Counted from the stretch's first letter, positions 38,001 to 46,644 are shown. The stretch: DNA of 64,000 bases from Phyllobacteriaceae bacterium (GCA_024742765.1 JANSXT010000001.1:1-64000), one strand, 5' to 3'. The notes: a model not told the origin generated them from the letters alone. Made by a program: numbers and translations.

Positions 38001-38029
38001 TTGCTGTATCGAAAAGGCTCGGCTAGAAG
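38001..38029 (+). promoter_or_regulatory. Putative sigma-70 promoter of tRNA-Pro
   Basis: TTGCTG (38001-38006) and TAGAAG (38024-38029) are spaced by 17 bases and lie about 28 bases before the mature tRNA 5' end, as expected for a tRNA promoter. Confidence 0.5.
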
Positions 38030-38057
38030 GCGCCGGAAATCGCTCGATTTCAAAGGC

Positions 38058-38134
38058 CGGAGTGTAGCGCAGCCTGGTAGCGCACCTCGTTCGGGACGAG
38101 GGGGTCGCAGGTTCAAATCCTGCCACTCCGACCA
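38058..38134 (+). tRNA. tRNA-Pro (anticodon CGG)
   Basis: A 77-base tRNA including an encoded 3' CCA. The acceptor arms CGGAGTG and CACTCCG pair, the D-arm reads GCGCAGCCTGGTAGCGC, the anticodon stem CCTCG/CGAGG encloses the loop TTCGGGA with anticodon CGG, and the T-arm reads GCAGGTTCAAATCCTGC. It decodes CCG, a frequent codon in this GC-rich genome. No close terminator is visible. Confidence 0.97.
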
Positions 38135-38266
38135 TTCTTTAGAACCGAAATGGACGGAACAGGCGCCGTCCGCGCTGGCGCCGGCGATTGCCGGTTGCCG
38201 CGGGCACCGGTTTGCGTCTATCCCGATCCTGTCCTGCATCATGCCATTCAAGCCAGCGGAGCTGCC

Positions 38267-39781
38267 ATGAAACCCGTCGCGGAGTTGACCCCCAACACGT
38301 TCGCCTTCGAGACGACGCCGCTCGTCAAGCCGACCGGCTTCCGCGAATATGATGCGCGCTGGTGGTTCGGTCATCCCACTTCTAAAAAGGCGCCCGAAAT
38401 CAATCTGATGGGCATTCAGGCGCTCGGCATGGGGCTCGGCACGCTGATCCGCCGCCGCGGCGCCGGACCGAAGATCGTCGTCGGCCACGATTTCCGCGGC
38501 TATTCCATGACGATCAAGCTGGCGCTGACCCAAGGGTTGATGGCCGCCGGCGCCGAAGTCAAGGATATCGGTCTCGCCCTGTCGCCGATGGCCTATTTCG
38601 CCCAGTTCGCGCTGGACGTGCCGTCGGTCGCGATGGTCACCGCCTCGCACAATGAAAATGGTTGGACCGGCGTGAAAATGGGCTGCGACCGGCCGCTCAC
38701 CTTCGGACCCGAGGAAATGGGCCAGTTGCGCGACATCGTCCTTGGTGGCGATTTCGACCTGACCGGCGGCGGCGCCTACGAATTCGTTGAAGGGTTTCGG
38801 CAGACATTCATCGACGATCTCGTCGACGGACACACGATCTCGCGCAAGCTCAAGGTGGTGGCGGCCTGCGGCAACGGCACGGCCGGCGCGTTCGCGCCCG
38901 AGGCGCTCGAACGGATCGGCTGTGAGGTGATCCCGCTCGATGTCGAACTCGACCACACTTTCCCGCGCTACAATCCCAATCCCGAAGACATGGAGATGCT
39001 GCACGCCATCCGCGATGCGGTGCTCGAGCATGGCGCCGATGTCGGCCTGGGCTTTGACGGCGATGGCGACCGGTGCGGCGTTGTCGACAATGAGGGCAAC
39101 GAGATTTTCGCCGACAAGGTCGGCGTCATGCTCGCCCGCGACATCTCCGCCCAGCACGAAAATTCCGTCTTCGTCGCCGACGTCAAGTCGACCGGGCTTT
39201 ACGCGACCGATCCGGTGCTCAAAGAGCAGGGCGCCAAGACAGACTATTGGAAGACCGGCCACTCCTACATCAAGCGCCGGGTGACTGAACTGGGCGCCAT
39301 CGCAGGCTTCGAAAAGTCGGGCCACTTCTTCTTCGGCCCACCGATCGGCCGGGGCTATGATGACGGCATCGTCACCGCGATCGCCGTCTGCGAAATGCTC
39401 GACCGCAATCCCGGAAAATCGATGGCCGATCTCTATCGTGCGCTGCCGCTCACCTACGGTTCGCCGACCATGTCGCCCCATTGCGACGACGAGATCAAAT
39501 ATGAGGTGATCGACCGCGTGGTGAAGCGGTTCGAGGCAATGCAGGCCGATGGCGAACAGGTCGCCGGCCATCCGATCGCCGATCTGGTCACGGTCAATGG
39601 CGTCCGGGTCGTCGCCGACGACGGCACATGGGGCCTGGTGCGCGCTTCCTCCAACAAGCCCGAACTGGTGGTCGTCGTCGAAAGCCCGGTCTCCGAGCAG
39701 CGCAAGGTGGACATGTTCCACGCCGTCGATGCGGTGCTGCGCGAGAACAGCGAAGTCGGCGAATACAACCAGACCCTGTGA
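38267..39781 (+). CDS. Phosphomannomutase/phosphoglucomutase family protein
   Basis: A 504-residue alpha-D-phosphohexomutase. The four-domain layout is clear: phosphoserine loop TASHNENGWTGVKMG (about residues 125-139), metal-binding DGDGDRCGV (about 265-273), sugar-binding GFEKSGHFFFG (about 346-356) and the C-terminal phosphate-binding RASSNKPELVVVVES. Such enzymes supply mannose-1-P or glucose-1-P for polysaccharide and lipopolysaccharide. The start at 38267 (MKPVAELTPNTFAFETT) follows a GGAG in AGCGGAGC; the frame extends upstream to 38150 with non-coding character. Its stop directly abuts the convergent DUF3750 stop. Substrate preference is not readable by eye. Confidence 0.93.
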   Translation: MKPVAELTPNTFAFETTPLVKPTGFREYDARWWFGHPTSKKAPEINLMGIQALGMGLGTLIRRRGAGPKIVVGHDFRGYSMTIKLALTQGLMAAGAEVKDIGLALSPMAYFAQFALDVPSVAMVTASHNENGWTGVKMGCDRPLTFGPEEMGQLRDIVLGGDFDLTGGGAYEFVEGFRQTFIDDLVDGHTISRKLKVVAACGNGTAGAFAPEALERIGCEVIPLDVELDHTFPRYNPNPEDMEMLHAIRDAVLEHGADVGLGFDGDGDRCGVVDNEGNEIFADKVGVMLARDISAQHENSVFVADVKSTGLYATDPVLKEQGAKTDYWKTGHSYIKRRVTELGAIAGFEKSGHFFFGPPIGRGYDDGIVTAIAVCEMLDRNPGKSMADLYRALPLTYGSPTMSPHCDDEIKYEVIDRVVKRFEAMQADGEQVAGHPIADLVTVNGVRVVADDGTWGLVRASSNKPELVVVVESPVSEQRKVDMFHAVDAVLRENSEVGEYNQTL

Positions 39782-40516
39782 TCAGCGCGCCATGCCGATG
39801 CGGCCGATGCCCGGCAGTTTGAGCGCCGGGTGCATGAGATCGATGCCGATCGCCTGACCCAGAAGGTGAAGCTCCAATCCTGAGCGCAAGCCCGCCGACA
39901 GCCCGGCCAGGCCATGCAGCGATAGGTGCAGGTCGCGTGCATCGCGATCGACGGCAGCGCGCGGGCCGGGGCCGAGATAATCACGGCCCACCGCATGCGG
40001 CGGCAGAACCGCGTCGATCTCGGGAACCGCGCGCAACACATGGGCGACGAACGTGTTCGAGTTCGGACCCGGCCAGATGCGATAATCGCCGCGCCCGGCA
40101 TGTGGATAGCGCGCGATGGCCGTTTCGATCGCGGGGATGAGCCGCGCTGCCTGGTCGCCATGGATCGCACGGATGATGAAGGGCTGGTTGGAATACCAGC
40201 GCGCATCGGCGGCATAGGCGTTGCGCCGAACCGGCATGCCCCAGCCCACCTTGTCATAGCGCGTATAGGATCTGTCGCCCGCCCGCTTGTAGACGAGCCA
40301 GCTATGCACGGACAAAGCACCCTTGAGCCCGCCCGTGCGCGCCGCCATCACATAGATCGCCGCTTCGGCGTCGAGGACCGGATCGGGCAGGGTACCGGTG
40401 CCCGACCAGTCGGCCTCGCGCCAGCTTTGCGGGCGATCCACCGTCAGCCACCAGGCGGTGGCGGTGCCGATCGGCAGGAAGAAAAGGAGCGTCAGGCTGG
40501 CAAGGAAAATTCGCAT
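39782..40516 (-). CDS. DUF3750 domain protein, exported or membrane-anchored
   Basis: A 244-residue protein with one N-terminal hydrophobic segment (residues 3-22) that is a signal anchor or signal peptide, followed by a DUF3750 domain: AIYVMAARTGGLKGALSVHSW (about residues 53-73), a central AIHGDQAARLIPAIE, and GPNSNTFVAHVLRAVPEID. The conserved His/Asn/Ser pattern resembles papain-like amidases, but no activity is established. The ATG at 40516 is preferred to longer in-frame versions because it places the hydrophobic segment first. Divergent from the asparaginase gene across 88 bases. Confidence 0.82.
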   Translation of the reverse strand: MRIFLASLTLLFFLPIGTATAWWLTVDRPQSWREADWSGTGTLPDPVLDAEAAIYVMAARTGGLKGALSVHSWLVYKRAGDRSYTRYDKVGWGMPVRRNAYAADARWYSNQPFIIRAIHGDQAARLIPAIETAIARYPHAGRGDYRIWPGPNSNTFVAHVLRAVPEIDAVLPPHAVGRDYLGPGPRAAVDRDARDLHLSLHGLAGLSAGLRSGLELHLLGQAIGIDLMHPALKLPGIGRIGMAR

Positions 40517-40604
40517 GGAACTCTTGTGCGTACGGGTCTTGGGGCATAGTGCGCGGCAATGGGGTGAAATTGCGGTGGCGCGCTGAACGCCGCGGAGAGG
40601 AACC

Positions 40605-41615
40605 ATGGCCAATCCTGTCATCGCCGAAGTCACGCGCGGCAACCGCACCGAAAGCATCCATCGCGGACGCGTTGTTGCCGTCGATGCCGATGGCGGCATC
40701 ATGTTCTCGGCGGGCGATGTCGATATGCCGGTCTATCCACGGTCGGCGCTCAAATTGATGCAGGCACTGCCGCTCGTTGAAAGCGGTGCGGCCGACGCAT
40801 TCGGCTTCGGCAACAAGGAACTGGCCTTCGCCGGCGCATCGCATTCGTCCGAACCGGCTCATGTCGCGATGGCGCGCGCGATGCTGTCAAAAGCGGGCCT
40901 GACGCAGGATGATCTGCAATGCGGCGCCCATTGGCCGCTGTTCGGATTGGAGACAGTGGCGGCCATGGCCCGATCCGGCGACGCGCCGAGCCGTGCCCAC
41001 AACAATTGCTCGGGCAAGCATGCCGGCTTTCTATGCACATGCGTTTATCAGGGGATCGATACGGACGATTATCTTGCGGACGGCAACGACGTTCAGCGCC
41101 AGGTACGCGCGACGATCGAGCAATTGACCGGCGCGGCCCTTGATGCCGACGACCGGTGCGGCCACGATGGCTGCTCGGCGCCGACCTATGCGCTGCCGCT
41201 TGTCGCCTTCGCGCGTGGCTTTGCGCGCCTCGCGACGGGCAATGGTCTTGATAGCATGCGCGCAAAGGCGGCGCGGCAGCTGATGCAGGCGAGCATGGCC
41301 GAACCCTTCATGGTGGCCGGCACCGGGCGGTTCTGCACCGATCTAATGACGGCCTGCGCGGGGCGCGTCTATGTCAAGACGGGCGCTGAGGGCGTCTATG
41401 TGGCCACGGCGCCGGAAGCAGGCATCGCACTGGCGCTCAAATGCGACGATGGCGCGACGCGCGCGGCGGAAGTTGCGATTGCGTCAGCCCTTGTGAGAGT
41501 GCTCGGTCCGGACCATGATTTGAAGCCAAAGCTCGCATCTTTCGCCAAACGGCCGGTCCGCGACTGGAATGGCGCGCAGGTGGGAGAGTTGCGCGCTGTT
41601 ACCGCCGCAGCTTGA
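40605..41615 (+). CDS. Class 3 L-asparaginase (Rhizobium etli ReAV type)
   Basis: A 336-residue asparaginase of the rhizobial type, unrelated to E. coli enzymes. The N-terminal SALKLMQALP (Ser47, Lys50) and SHSSEP (79-84), the NNCSGKHAGF motif with Cys135 and Lys138, and RCGHDGCSAP with Cys185 and Cys190 match the metal and nucleophile sites I recall from the ReAV structure, down to the Cys135/Lys138 numbering. It should hydrolyse L-asparagine to aspartate and ammonia in the cytosol. GAGAGGAA at 40593-40600 precedes the ATG. Its 3' end overlaps the convergent YbjQ gene by 17 bases. Confidence 0.92.
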   Translation: MANPVIAEVTRGNRTESIHRGRVVAVDADGGIMFSAGDVDMPVYPRSALKLMQALPLVESGAADAFGFGNKELAFAGASHSSEPAHVAMARAMLSKAGLTQDDLQCGAHWPLFGLETVAAMARSGDAPSRAHNNCSGKHAGFLCTCVYQGIDTDDYLADGNDVQRQVRATIEQLTGAALDADDRCGHDGCSAPTYALPLVAFARGFARLATGNGLDSMRAKAARQLMQASMAEPFMVAGTGRFCTDLMTACAGRVYVKTGAEGVYVATAPEAGIALALKCDDGATRAAEVAIASALVRVLGPDHDLKPKLASFAKRPVRDWNGAQVGELRAVTAAA

Positions 41616-41916
41616 CCGCTGTTCCGTAAGCGAGGATTTCGGCCGCGCCTTGGGTGACCATCGAAGTGGTAAACCGCACGCCCACAATGGCGTCCGCGCC
41701 CATGTCCCGGCCGTTCGCCAGCATGCGGTCATAGGCCTGCTCGCGCGCCTCCGCCATCAGCTTGGTGTATTCGGAGACCTCACCGCCCACCAGATTGCGC
41801 AGACCGGCGAGGATGTCGGTGCCGATATGCTTGGCGCGGATCACATTGCCGCGGGCGACGCCCAGGGCCGTTTCGATCTCATGTCCGGCAACGGTTTCGG
41901 TCGTAACCACCAGCAC
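41599..41916 (-). CDS. YbjQ family (UPF0145) protein
   Basis: A 105-residue protein of the YbjQ/UPF0145 family: VVTTETVAGHEIETALGVARGN (in two parts near residues 4-25), TDILAGLRNLVGGEVSEYTKLM and ARSGADAIVG-like MGADAIVGVRFTTSMV. These form a small pentameric fold of unknown role. The start is a GTG at 41916, since no ATG fits and GGAGAAG at 41924-41930 (minus strand) is well placed. Only two bases separate it from the stop of the upstream small membrane protein, so the two are made together, a pairing that suggests membrane association. Confidence 0.88.
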   Translation of the reverse strand: MLVVTTETVAGHEIETALGVARGNVIRAKHIGTDILAGLRNLVGGEVSEYTKLMAEAREQAYDRMLANGRDMGADAIVGVRFTTSMVTQGAAEILAYGTAVKLRR

Positions 41917-41918
41917 GA

Positions 41919-42134
41919 CTACTTCTCCACATTGCGTTCGTAATAATCGTCTTCGGCATTGGCCCGCCGCTCGGCGATGACGCGCCAAAGGACGTAGCCG
42001 ATGATCGCCACCACGATCAGAAGGGGCACCGCGATGCCGGCCGGAGTTGCGATGAACAGGCCGAAGATGACGGCGCCGAAGTAAAAAACACCGCCGACGA
42101 TCGCCAGCACAAGAAGGAGTGTATCGAGCTTCAT
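41919..42134 (-). CDS. Small membrane protein upstream of YbjQ
   Basis: A 71-residue protein with two hydrophobic segments (residues about 5-27 and 31-50) and a short, charged, Tyr/Asp/Glu-rich tail (RRANAEDDYYERNVEK). It matches no family I recognise. The ATG at 42134 (MKLDTLLLV) is preferred over one five codons earlier because AAGAAGGAG at about 42114-42122 would lie inside the gene in either case and the shorter form begins with the hydrophobic segment. Translationally adjacent to YbjQ. Confidence 0.7.
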   Translation of the reverse strand: MKLDTLLLVLAIVGGVFYFGAVIFGLFIATPAGIAVPLLIVVAIIGYVLWRVIAERRANAEDDYYERNVEK

Positions 42135-42196
42135 CGCTTTGCCTCGCACACCGGGTTTCTATGACATCCGGCATGCGTCAACAAGCTTGGTCCGCA

Positions 42197-43570
42197 TCAC
42201 GCCAACCGGTTGTCGGCAAGGACGATGTTGGACGGCACGCCGCGGCGCGCGCCCAGCAATTCACCGGTGGTCAGGTCCGCCCAGCGATGGGCGCGGATCG
42301 CGCCCTGCCGTGCGCCGATCACATTGGCGCTGACCAGCACGGTGCCGGCGCCCGGTGCCTCCGAAATGCCGATGCCGATGCGCGCGTCTCGGATGACGTT
42401 CGACGACAAGACGCAGTCGCGCAGATAAGGCCCCCAGCCGGCATTGATGCCGAAAAGCGCGGCGCCCTCGATCATGTTGCCGGTGACCGTCGTATCAGCT
42501 TCCACCCCGATCGCCGTGCCGAAGCCGGGCGCATCGGGCGTGTAAGGACCGGTCGCGACGATGTTGCGGATGATGTTGCCCGAGACGGTTGCGGCCCGCC
42601 CGCCATCGTTGAAATTGGTGACCGAAATGCCGTTGGCCGCGCCATCGATGAAGTTGCGCGCGACGATGGCATTTTCGAACCCGAACTCTGAATAGATCGC
42701 CGTTTCGCCGATCGCGCGGCAATTATTGTCAATGATCTGAAGGTTGCGTGCCGCATTGCCGCGGATGGCCGAAAAGGCCGCGCCCTCGATCCGGTTGCCG
42801 CTGACCAGCACATTGTTGGTGCGGAACAGATTGATCGCGTTGCCCCATTGGCCCGTGCCGCCGCTGACCGCGCCGATATTGGAGATGCGGTTGCCGGTGA
42901 TCATCGTGCCGTCATCGCCCTCGCTCCAGCGATGGACGATGATGCCGCCATCGGCGCAGGCATCCACCCGGTTGTCGCGCACTGTAAGGCCCGTGCTCTC
43001 GACCGCGTAGATGCCGAAGCGCGCCGCGCCGGAAATGGCGCAGTCTGCGATCCGCCCGCCGCAGCGTTCAAGATGGATGCCGTCCCGTCCGGCGCCGCGC
43101 ACGACCAGATCCTCAAGCGTGGCGTCCAGCACGCCGCGCAGGTCGATCAGCCCGTCCACGCCGGCGCCCGTCCAGCGGTTGACGCCGTCGACGACAAGGC
43201 CCGACAAGCGCACCTGGCGCAGGTCTTGGCCCGAAAGGAAATGGCCGTCGCCGCCATAGATCAGTTCCGTGCGTCCCGGCACGCCGGAAATCAGCGCACC
43301 GTCGGGCAGCTTGATGTTGGAGACCACATAGGTGCCGGCGGGCAGGAACACCGGAATGCCGCGCCGCGCGGTCTCGTCCAGCATGCGTTGGAAGGCGGCC
43401 GACTGGTTGTCGAGCGCGCCAGGCCGCACATCATAGTCGAGCGCGCTGACAGAACCGCGCAGTTCGGCCAGTGTCACCTCCGGAAGGCGGGATTGTGCCA
43501 ATGCGGGACCGCCGGCCGCCAGCGCGGCCAGGCCTGTGCCAAAATGGGTCAGAAACCGGCGTCTGTGCAT
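42197..43570 (-). CDS. Tat-exported parallel beta-helix repeat protein (TIGR03808 family)
   Basis: A 457-residue protein beginning MHRRRFLTHFGTGLAALAAG, a twin-arginine signal peptide cut near ALAQS (about residue 26). The rest consists of right-handed parallel beta-helix repeats rich in GN.I.N and VSGN patterns (for example VSGNRIEGAAFSAIRGN, ATVSGNIIRNI, VTGNMIEGAALFGIN), starting with the polysaccharide-lyase-like DNQSAAFQRMLDETARRG (about 55-72). The pattern fits the TIGR03808 group of alphaproteobacterial exported proteins. The substrate, probably a cell-surface polysaccharide, is unknown. Single gene. Confidence 0.9.
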   Translation of the reverse strand: MHRRRFLTHFGTGLAALAAGGPALAQSRLPEVTLAELRGSVSALDYDVRPGALDNQSAAFQRMLDETARRGIPVFLPAGTYVVSNIKLPDGALISGVPGRTELIYGGDGHFLSGQDLRQVRLSGLVVDGVNRWTGAGVDGLIDLRGVLDATLEDLVVRGAGRDGIHLERCGGRIADCAISGAARFGIYAVESTGLTVRDNRVDACADGGIIVHRWSEGDDGTMITGNRISNIGAVSGGTGQWGNAINLFRTNNVLVSGNRIEGAAFSAIRGNAARNLQIIDNNCRAIGETAIYSEFGFENAIVARNFIDGAANGISVTNFNDGGRAATVSGNIIRNIVATGPYTPDAPGFGTAIGVEADTTVTGNMIEGAALFGINAGWGPYLRDCVLSSNVIRDARIGIGISEAPGAGTVLVSANVIGARQGAIRAHRWADLTTGELLGARRGVPSNIVLADNRLA

Positions 43571-43611
43571 GCCTTTCCTCCGTTGAGAGGATCAGGTGCA
43601 CACACGATGCC

Positions 43612-43640
43612 AAAACGCTCCGGCACATCGGTCCGGAGCG
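43612..43640 (-). terminator. Intrinsic terminator of the DUF2267-type gene
   Basis: On the minus strand, CGCTCCGG and CCGGAGCG form an 8-bp stem with a nine-base loop (arms at 43633-43640 and 43616-43623), followed by TTTT (43612-43615). It lies 23 bases after the stop at 43663. Confidence 0.7.
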
Positions 43641-43662
43641 CTTTCGAATGCGGTCTAAGGCG

Positions 43663-44031
43663 TCAGACGAACTGGCTGAGCCCGGGGATCGCATTGATCA
43701 CTTCATCGACCGGCCCGTCGCCGGCCTGCTCCTTGGCATAGGAGATCGTCTCCTTGGAGATGCCGGAGATTTCGCCCATGCCCAGTCCAAGGCCCATCAG
43801 CGACGAGCCAAGGCCCATCACGCCGCCGCCCATCATGCCGCCGAGCATGCCGCCGCCGCCATCGGCATTGTCGATCAGATCCTGCGCGCCGGGCATCGCG
43901 GCCAGCATTTCGGCGATCTTGTCCTGCGGGCCTTCCTTTTGCAGAAAGCCCAGGATCATGCCGACGGCGCTCTGCGCCTTGCCGGCGTCGATGCCGACGC
44001 TGTCCGTGATGCGGGAAATCAGGTCTTCCAT
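43663..44031 (-). CDS. DUF2267-type protein with Gly/Met-rich insert
   Basis: A 122-residue protein. The first 55 residues (MEDLISRITDSVGID, then KAQSAVGMILGFLQKEG and DKIAEMLAAMPGAQDLID) match small alphaproteobacterial proteins usually labelled DUF2267. A low-complexity Gly/Met/Leu segment (about residues 58-88, GGGGMLGGMMGGGVMG type) follows, then a helical tail ending GLSQFV. Function is unknown; the hydrophobic Gly/Met stretch suggests membrane or self-association. The start at 44031 is preferred over 44094, whose additional residues look random. A terminator follows. Confidence 0.75.
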   Translation of the reverse strand: MEDLISRITDSVGIDAGKAQSAVGMILGFLQKEGPQDKIAEMLAAMPGAQDLIDNADGGGGMLGGMMGGGVMGLGSSLMGLGLGMGEISGISKETISYAKEQAGDGPVDEVINAIPGLSQFV

Positions 44032-44196
44032 GGGTGCCTCCGGGCGAAAAATTTTGACGTTTACGTCACTGGCAGAACGACGCACGCAATTCAAGGGCGC
44101 AGGCGCGCCATCGCGCGAAATTCACCTCGCGCCATTGTCCGGTGCCGGACCGCCAACTATAGCAGGGCAGGGGACGCAGCAGACGGGACACCATCA

Positions 44197-45828
44197 ATGA
44201 CCGCACCGGACGAGATTTTCGTCGGCACCAGCCGCAAGCCAGATGACAGCATCGAGGCCAAACAGTTCCTCAAGTTGAAATATGCCAACCGGCACGGGCT
44301 GATCACCGGTGCAACCGGAACGGGCAAGACGGTGACGCTGCAAATTCTGGCGGAGGGATTTTCCAATGCCGGCGTGCCAGTCTTCTGCGCCGATGTGAAG
44401 GGCGATCTTTCCGGCATCGCCGCGATGGGCGAAGCCAAGGACTTTCTTCTCAACCGCGCCGAGACGATCGGGCTCGATCCATACGAGTTCCAGGAGTTCC
44501 CTGTGATCTTCTGGGACCTGTTTGGCGAGAAGGGCCATCCGATCCGCACGACGATCTCGGAGATGGGGCCGCTGCTCCTGTCGCGGCTGATGGATTGCTC
44601 CGACAGCCAGGAAGGCGTCATCAACATCGCCTTCCGCATCGCCGACGAGGAAGGCCTCCTGCTGCTTGATCTGAAGGACTTGCGGGCGCTTTTGTCCAAC
44701 ATGTCCGAGCGCGCCAAGGAACTCTCGCACAAATATGGCAGCGTGAACCGCCAGTCGATCGGCGCCATCCAGCGCAAGCTCCTGGTGCTCGAACAGCAGC
44801 GCGCCGATCTGTTCTTCGGTGAGCCGGCCTTGCGCATCGCCGATATCATGCGCACGACGCCAGACGGGCGCGGCGCGATCAATGTGCTGGCGGCCGACCA
44901 GTTGATGATGAACCCGCGCCTTTATGCGACGTTCCTGTTGTGGCTGCTGTCGGAACTGTTCGAGGAACTGCCCGAAGTGGGCGATCCGGACCGGCCGCGC
45001 CTGGTCTTCTTCTTCGACGAGGCGCATCTTCTGTTCGACGAGGCGCCGAAAATCCTGGTCGAACGGGTCGAGCAGGTGGTCCGGCTCATACGGTCCAAGG
45101 GCGTTGGCGTCTTCTTCGTTACGCAGAACCCGCTCGATGTGCCGGACACTGTGCTGTCGCAACTGGGCAACCGAATCCAGCACGCGCTGCGCGCCTATAC
45201 GCCGCGCGAGCAGCGCGCGGTCAAGACCGCCGCCGACACGTTCCGGCCGAACCCCGATTTCGACAGTTTCAAGGTGATCACCCAGCTTGGCGTCGGCGAG
45301 GCGCTGGTTTCGACGCTGGAAAAGAAGGGCGTTCCCGGCATCGTTCAGCGCACGCTGATCCGCCCGCCTTCCTCGCGCCTGGGACCGCTTGAGGATGGCG
45401 AGCGCGCCGACGTCGTCAAGCAGAGCCCGATCATGGGCCAGTATGACGAGACGCTCGACCGGGATTCGGCCTTTGAGATGCTGGCGCGCCGCGCCGAGGA
45501 AGAAGCCCGCGCCGAAGAGGAAGAGCGTCGGCGCGAAGAGGAAGAGGAACGCCGCGAGGAGGAAGAGGAGCGTCGCGAACGCGAACGCGAGCGCAGCGCC
45601 CGGTCGCAATGGCGGCTTCCCGATTATGACGATGATGACGGCTATTCCGGCCGCCGCCGATCAAGCCGCAGCTCAAAGTCACGTCGCCGCAGTTCGGGCC
45701 GCCGCCGCAGCTACAAGCGCCAGAGCGTCACCGAGGCGGCGGTCAAGTCGGTCGTGCGCAGCGTCTCGACTCAGCTTGGCCGCGCCATCGCGCGCGGCAT
45801 TCTGGGTGGCATCAAGCGCGGGTTCTGA
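44197..45828 (+). CDS. HerA-like/DUF853 ATPase (YjgR family) with charged C-terminal tail
   Basis: A 543-residue P-loop ATPase of the DUF853 family (E. coli YjgR), distantly related to HerA/FtsK motors. Walker A is GATGTGKT (residues 38-45), Walker B is RLVFFFDEAHLLFDEAP (about 268-284), and PREQRAVKTAADTFRPNPDFD is characteristic of the family. After about residue 430 there is a Glu/Arg-rich single helix and then an Arg/Ser-rich stretch (about 483-508) before a short hydrophobic end (AIARGILGGIKRGF). The ATG at 44197 gives the family start MTAPDEIFVGTSRK; upstream in-frame sequence runs antisense to the previous gene and is not coding. Cellular role unknown. Confidence 0.9.
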   Translation: MTAPDEIFVGTSRKPDDSIEAKQFLKLKYANRHGLITGATGTGKTVTLQILAEGFSNAGVPVFCADVKGDLSGIAAMGEAKDFLLNRAETIGLDPYEFQEFPVIFWDLFGEKGHPIRTTISEMGPLLLSRLMDCSDSQEGVINIAFRIADEEGLLLLDLKDLRALLSNMSERAKELSHKYGSVNRQSIGAIQRKLLVLEQQRADLFFGEPALRIADIMRTTPDGRGAINVLAADQLMMNPRLYATFLLWLLSELFEELPEVGDPDRPRLVFFFDEAHLLFDEAPKILVERVEQVVRLIRSKGVGVFFVTQNPLDVPDTVLSQLGNRIQHALRAYTPREQRAVKTAADTFRPNPDFDSFKVITQLGVGEALVSTLEKKGVPGIVQRTLIRPPSSRLGPLEDGERADVVKQSPIMGQYDETLDRDSAFEMLARRAEEEARAEEEERRREEEEERREEEEERRERERERSARSQWRLPDYDDDDGYSGRRRSSRSSKSRRRSSGRRRSYKRQSVTEAAVKSVVRSVSTQLGRAIARGILGGIKRGF

Positions 45829-45854
45829 CCGGCGGCAGCATCGCCGCACCAATG

Positions 45855-45876
45855 AAAAAGGGCGCCATTGGCGCCC
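45855..45876 (-). terminator. Intrinsic terminator of the L,D-transpeptidase gene
   Basis: On the minus strand GGGCGCC and GGCGCCC pair around a three-base loop (45860-45866 and 45870-45876), followed by TTTTT (45855-45859). It lies 30 bases after the L,D-transpeptidase stop; because the plus strand lacks T residues it serves only the minus-strand gene. Confidence 0.8.
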
Positions 45877-45906
45877 AGTTCTCGCCGTCAGCCGCGCCGA
45901 ACGCGG

Positions 45907-46644
45907 TCAGCGCACCACGATCGGCGTTCCGTCGGGCACGCGGCTGTGCAGGTCGATGACGTCCTGGTTCATCAGCCGCACGCAGCCCGAAGACACCGAC
46001 TGGCCGATCGAACTCCATTGCGGGTTGCCATGCAGCCGGTAAAGCGTGTCCTTGCCATCCTGATAGATGTAGAGCGCGCGGGCACCCAGTGGGTTGGTGA
46101 CGCCCGCCTCCATGCCGCCCAGCCAGATGCCGCTCGATTCGTCATAGCTGGCGCGGTATTTTTCCAGTTCCGGCTCGCGGTCGATCATCTCATCCGGCGG
46201 GAACCATTTCGGCCAGCGCGCCTTGCGCTCGACATTGGCCCGTCCCGACCATTCGAACCCGGCACGGCCGAGCCCCACGCCGTAGCGGATCGCATTGCCG
46301 TTGCCGAGTGTCAGAAACAGATAATGCTGGCGTGTGTTGACGACGATGCTGCCGGGCCTTTCGCCCGTCGTGTCGCGCACCACCTGGCGCAGATAGCGTT
46401 CGGGCACCCGCTCATAGGGGATCGCCGGAATAGTAAAGCCGCCATCGCGCTTGGAGGCGTACATTTCCACAAACGGCGGAAACGTCGGCTCCGGGCCGAA
46501 CGGCATGGCGCCGGTACGCGTCGGTGCCAGTGACAGCGGCTGTGTGCCGCCTTCGGGCGGCGGCGTCTGGGTGCATGCGGCGGTCGCCGCCAGGGGCGCC
46601 AGCGCCGAAAGACCCAGAAATTGCCTGCGAGATGTACGAATCAT
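45907..46644 (-). CDS. L,D-transpeptidase (YkuD domain), Tat-type signal
   Basis: A 245-residue exported protein. The N-terminus MIRTSRRQFLGLSALAPLAATAAC is a twin-arginine signal ending at a Cys, possibly lipidated. The YkuD domain occupies about residues 90-245 (SIVVNTRQHYLFLTLGNGNAIRYGVGLG at its start) and ends with the catalytic motif SSGCVRLMNQD preceded by the LHGN His. Such enzymes make 3-3 cross-links in peptidoglycan or attach lipoproteins to it in the periplasm. The ATG at 46644 is preferred because it places SRRQFLG correctly; in-frame ATGs at 46656 and 46671 are possible. Confidence 0.9.
   Translation of the reverse strand: MIRTSRRQFLGLSALAPLAATAACTQTPPPEGGTQPLSLAPTRTGAMPFGPEPTFPPFVEMYASKRDGGFTIPAIPYERVPERYLRQVVRDTTGERPGSIVVNTRQHYLFLTLGNGNAIRYGVGLGRAGFEWSGRANVERKARWPKWFPPDEMIDREPELEKYRASYDESSGIWLGGMEAGVTNPLGARALYIYQDGKDTLYRLHGNPQWSSIGQSVSSGCVRLMNQDVIDLHSRVPDGTPIVVR

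Noticed and set aside
37833-38135. Minus-strand open frame beginning MVGVAGFEPATPSSRTRC across the tRNA-Pro gene
   Set aside because: This is the well-known false protein produced by translating the reverse strand of a tRNA-Pro gene; the tRNA fold is unambiguous.
38150-38266. Longer N-terminus for the phosphomannomutase-like protein
   Set aside because: The extra 39 residues start just after the tRNA, have Gly/Ala/Arg composition unlike the family, and a better placed ATG exists at 38267.
43471-44196. In-frame extension upstream of the DUF853 ATPase
   Set aside because: It runs antisense to the DUF2267-type gene, has no family match, and the ATG at 44197 gives the expected protein start.
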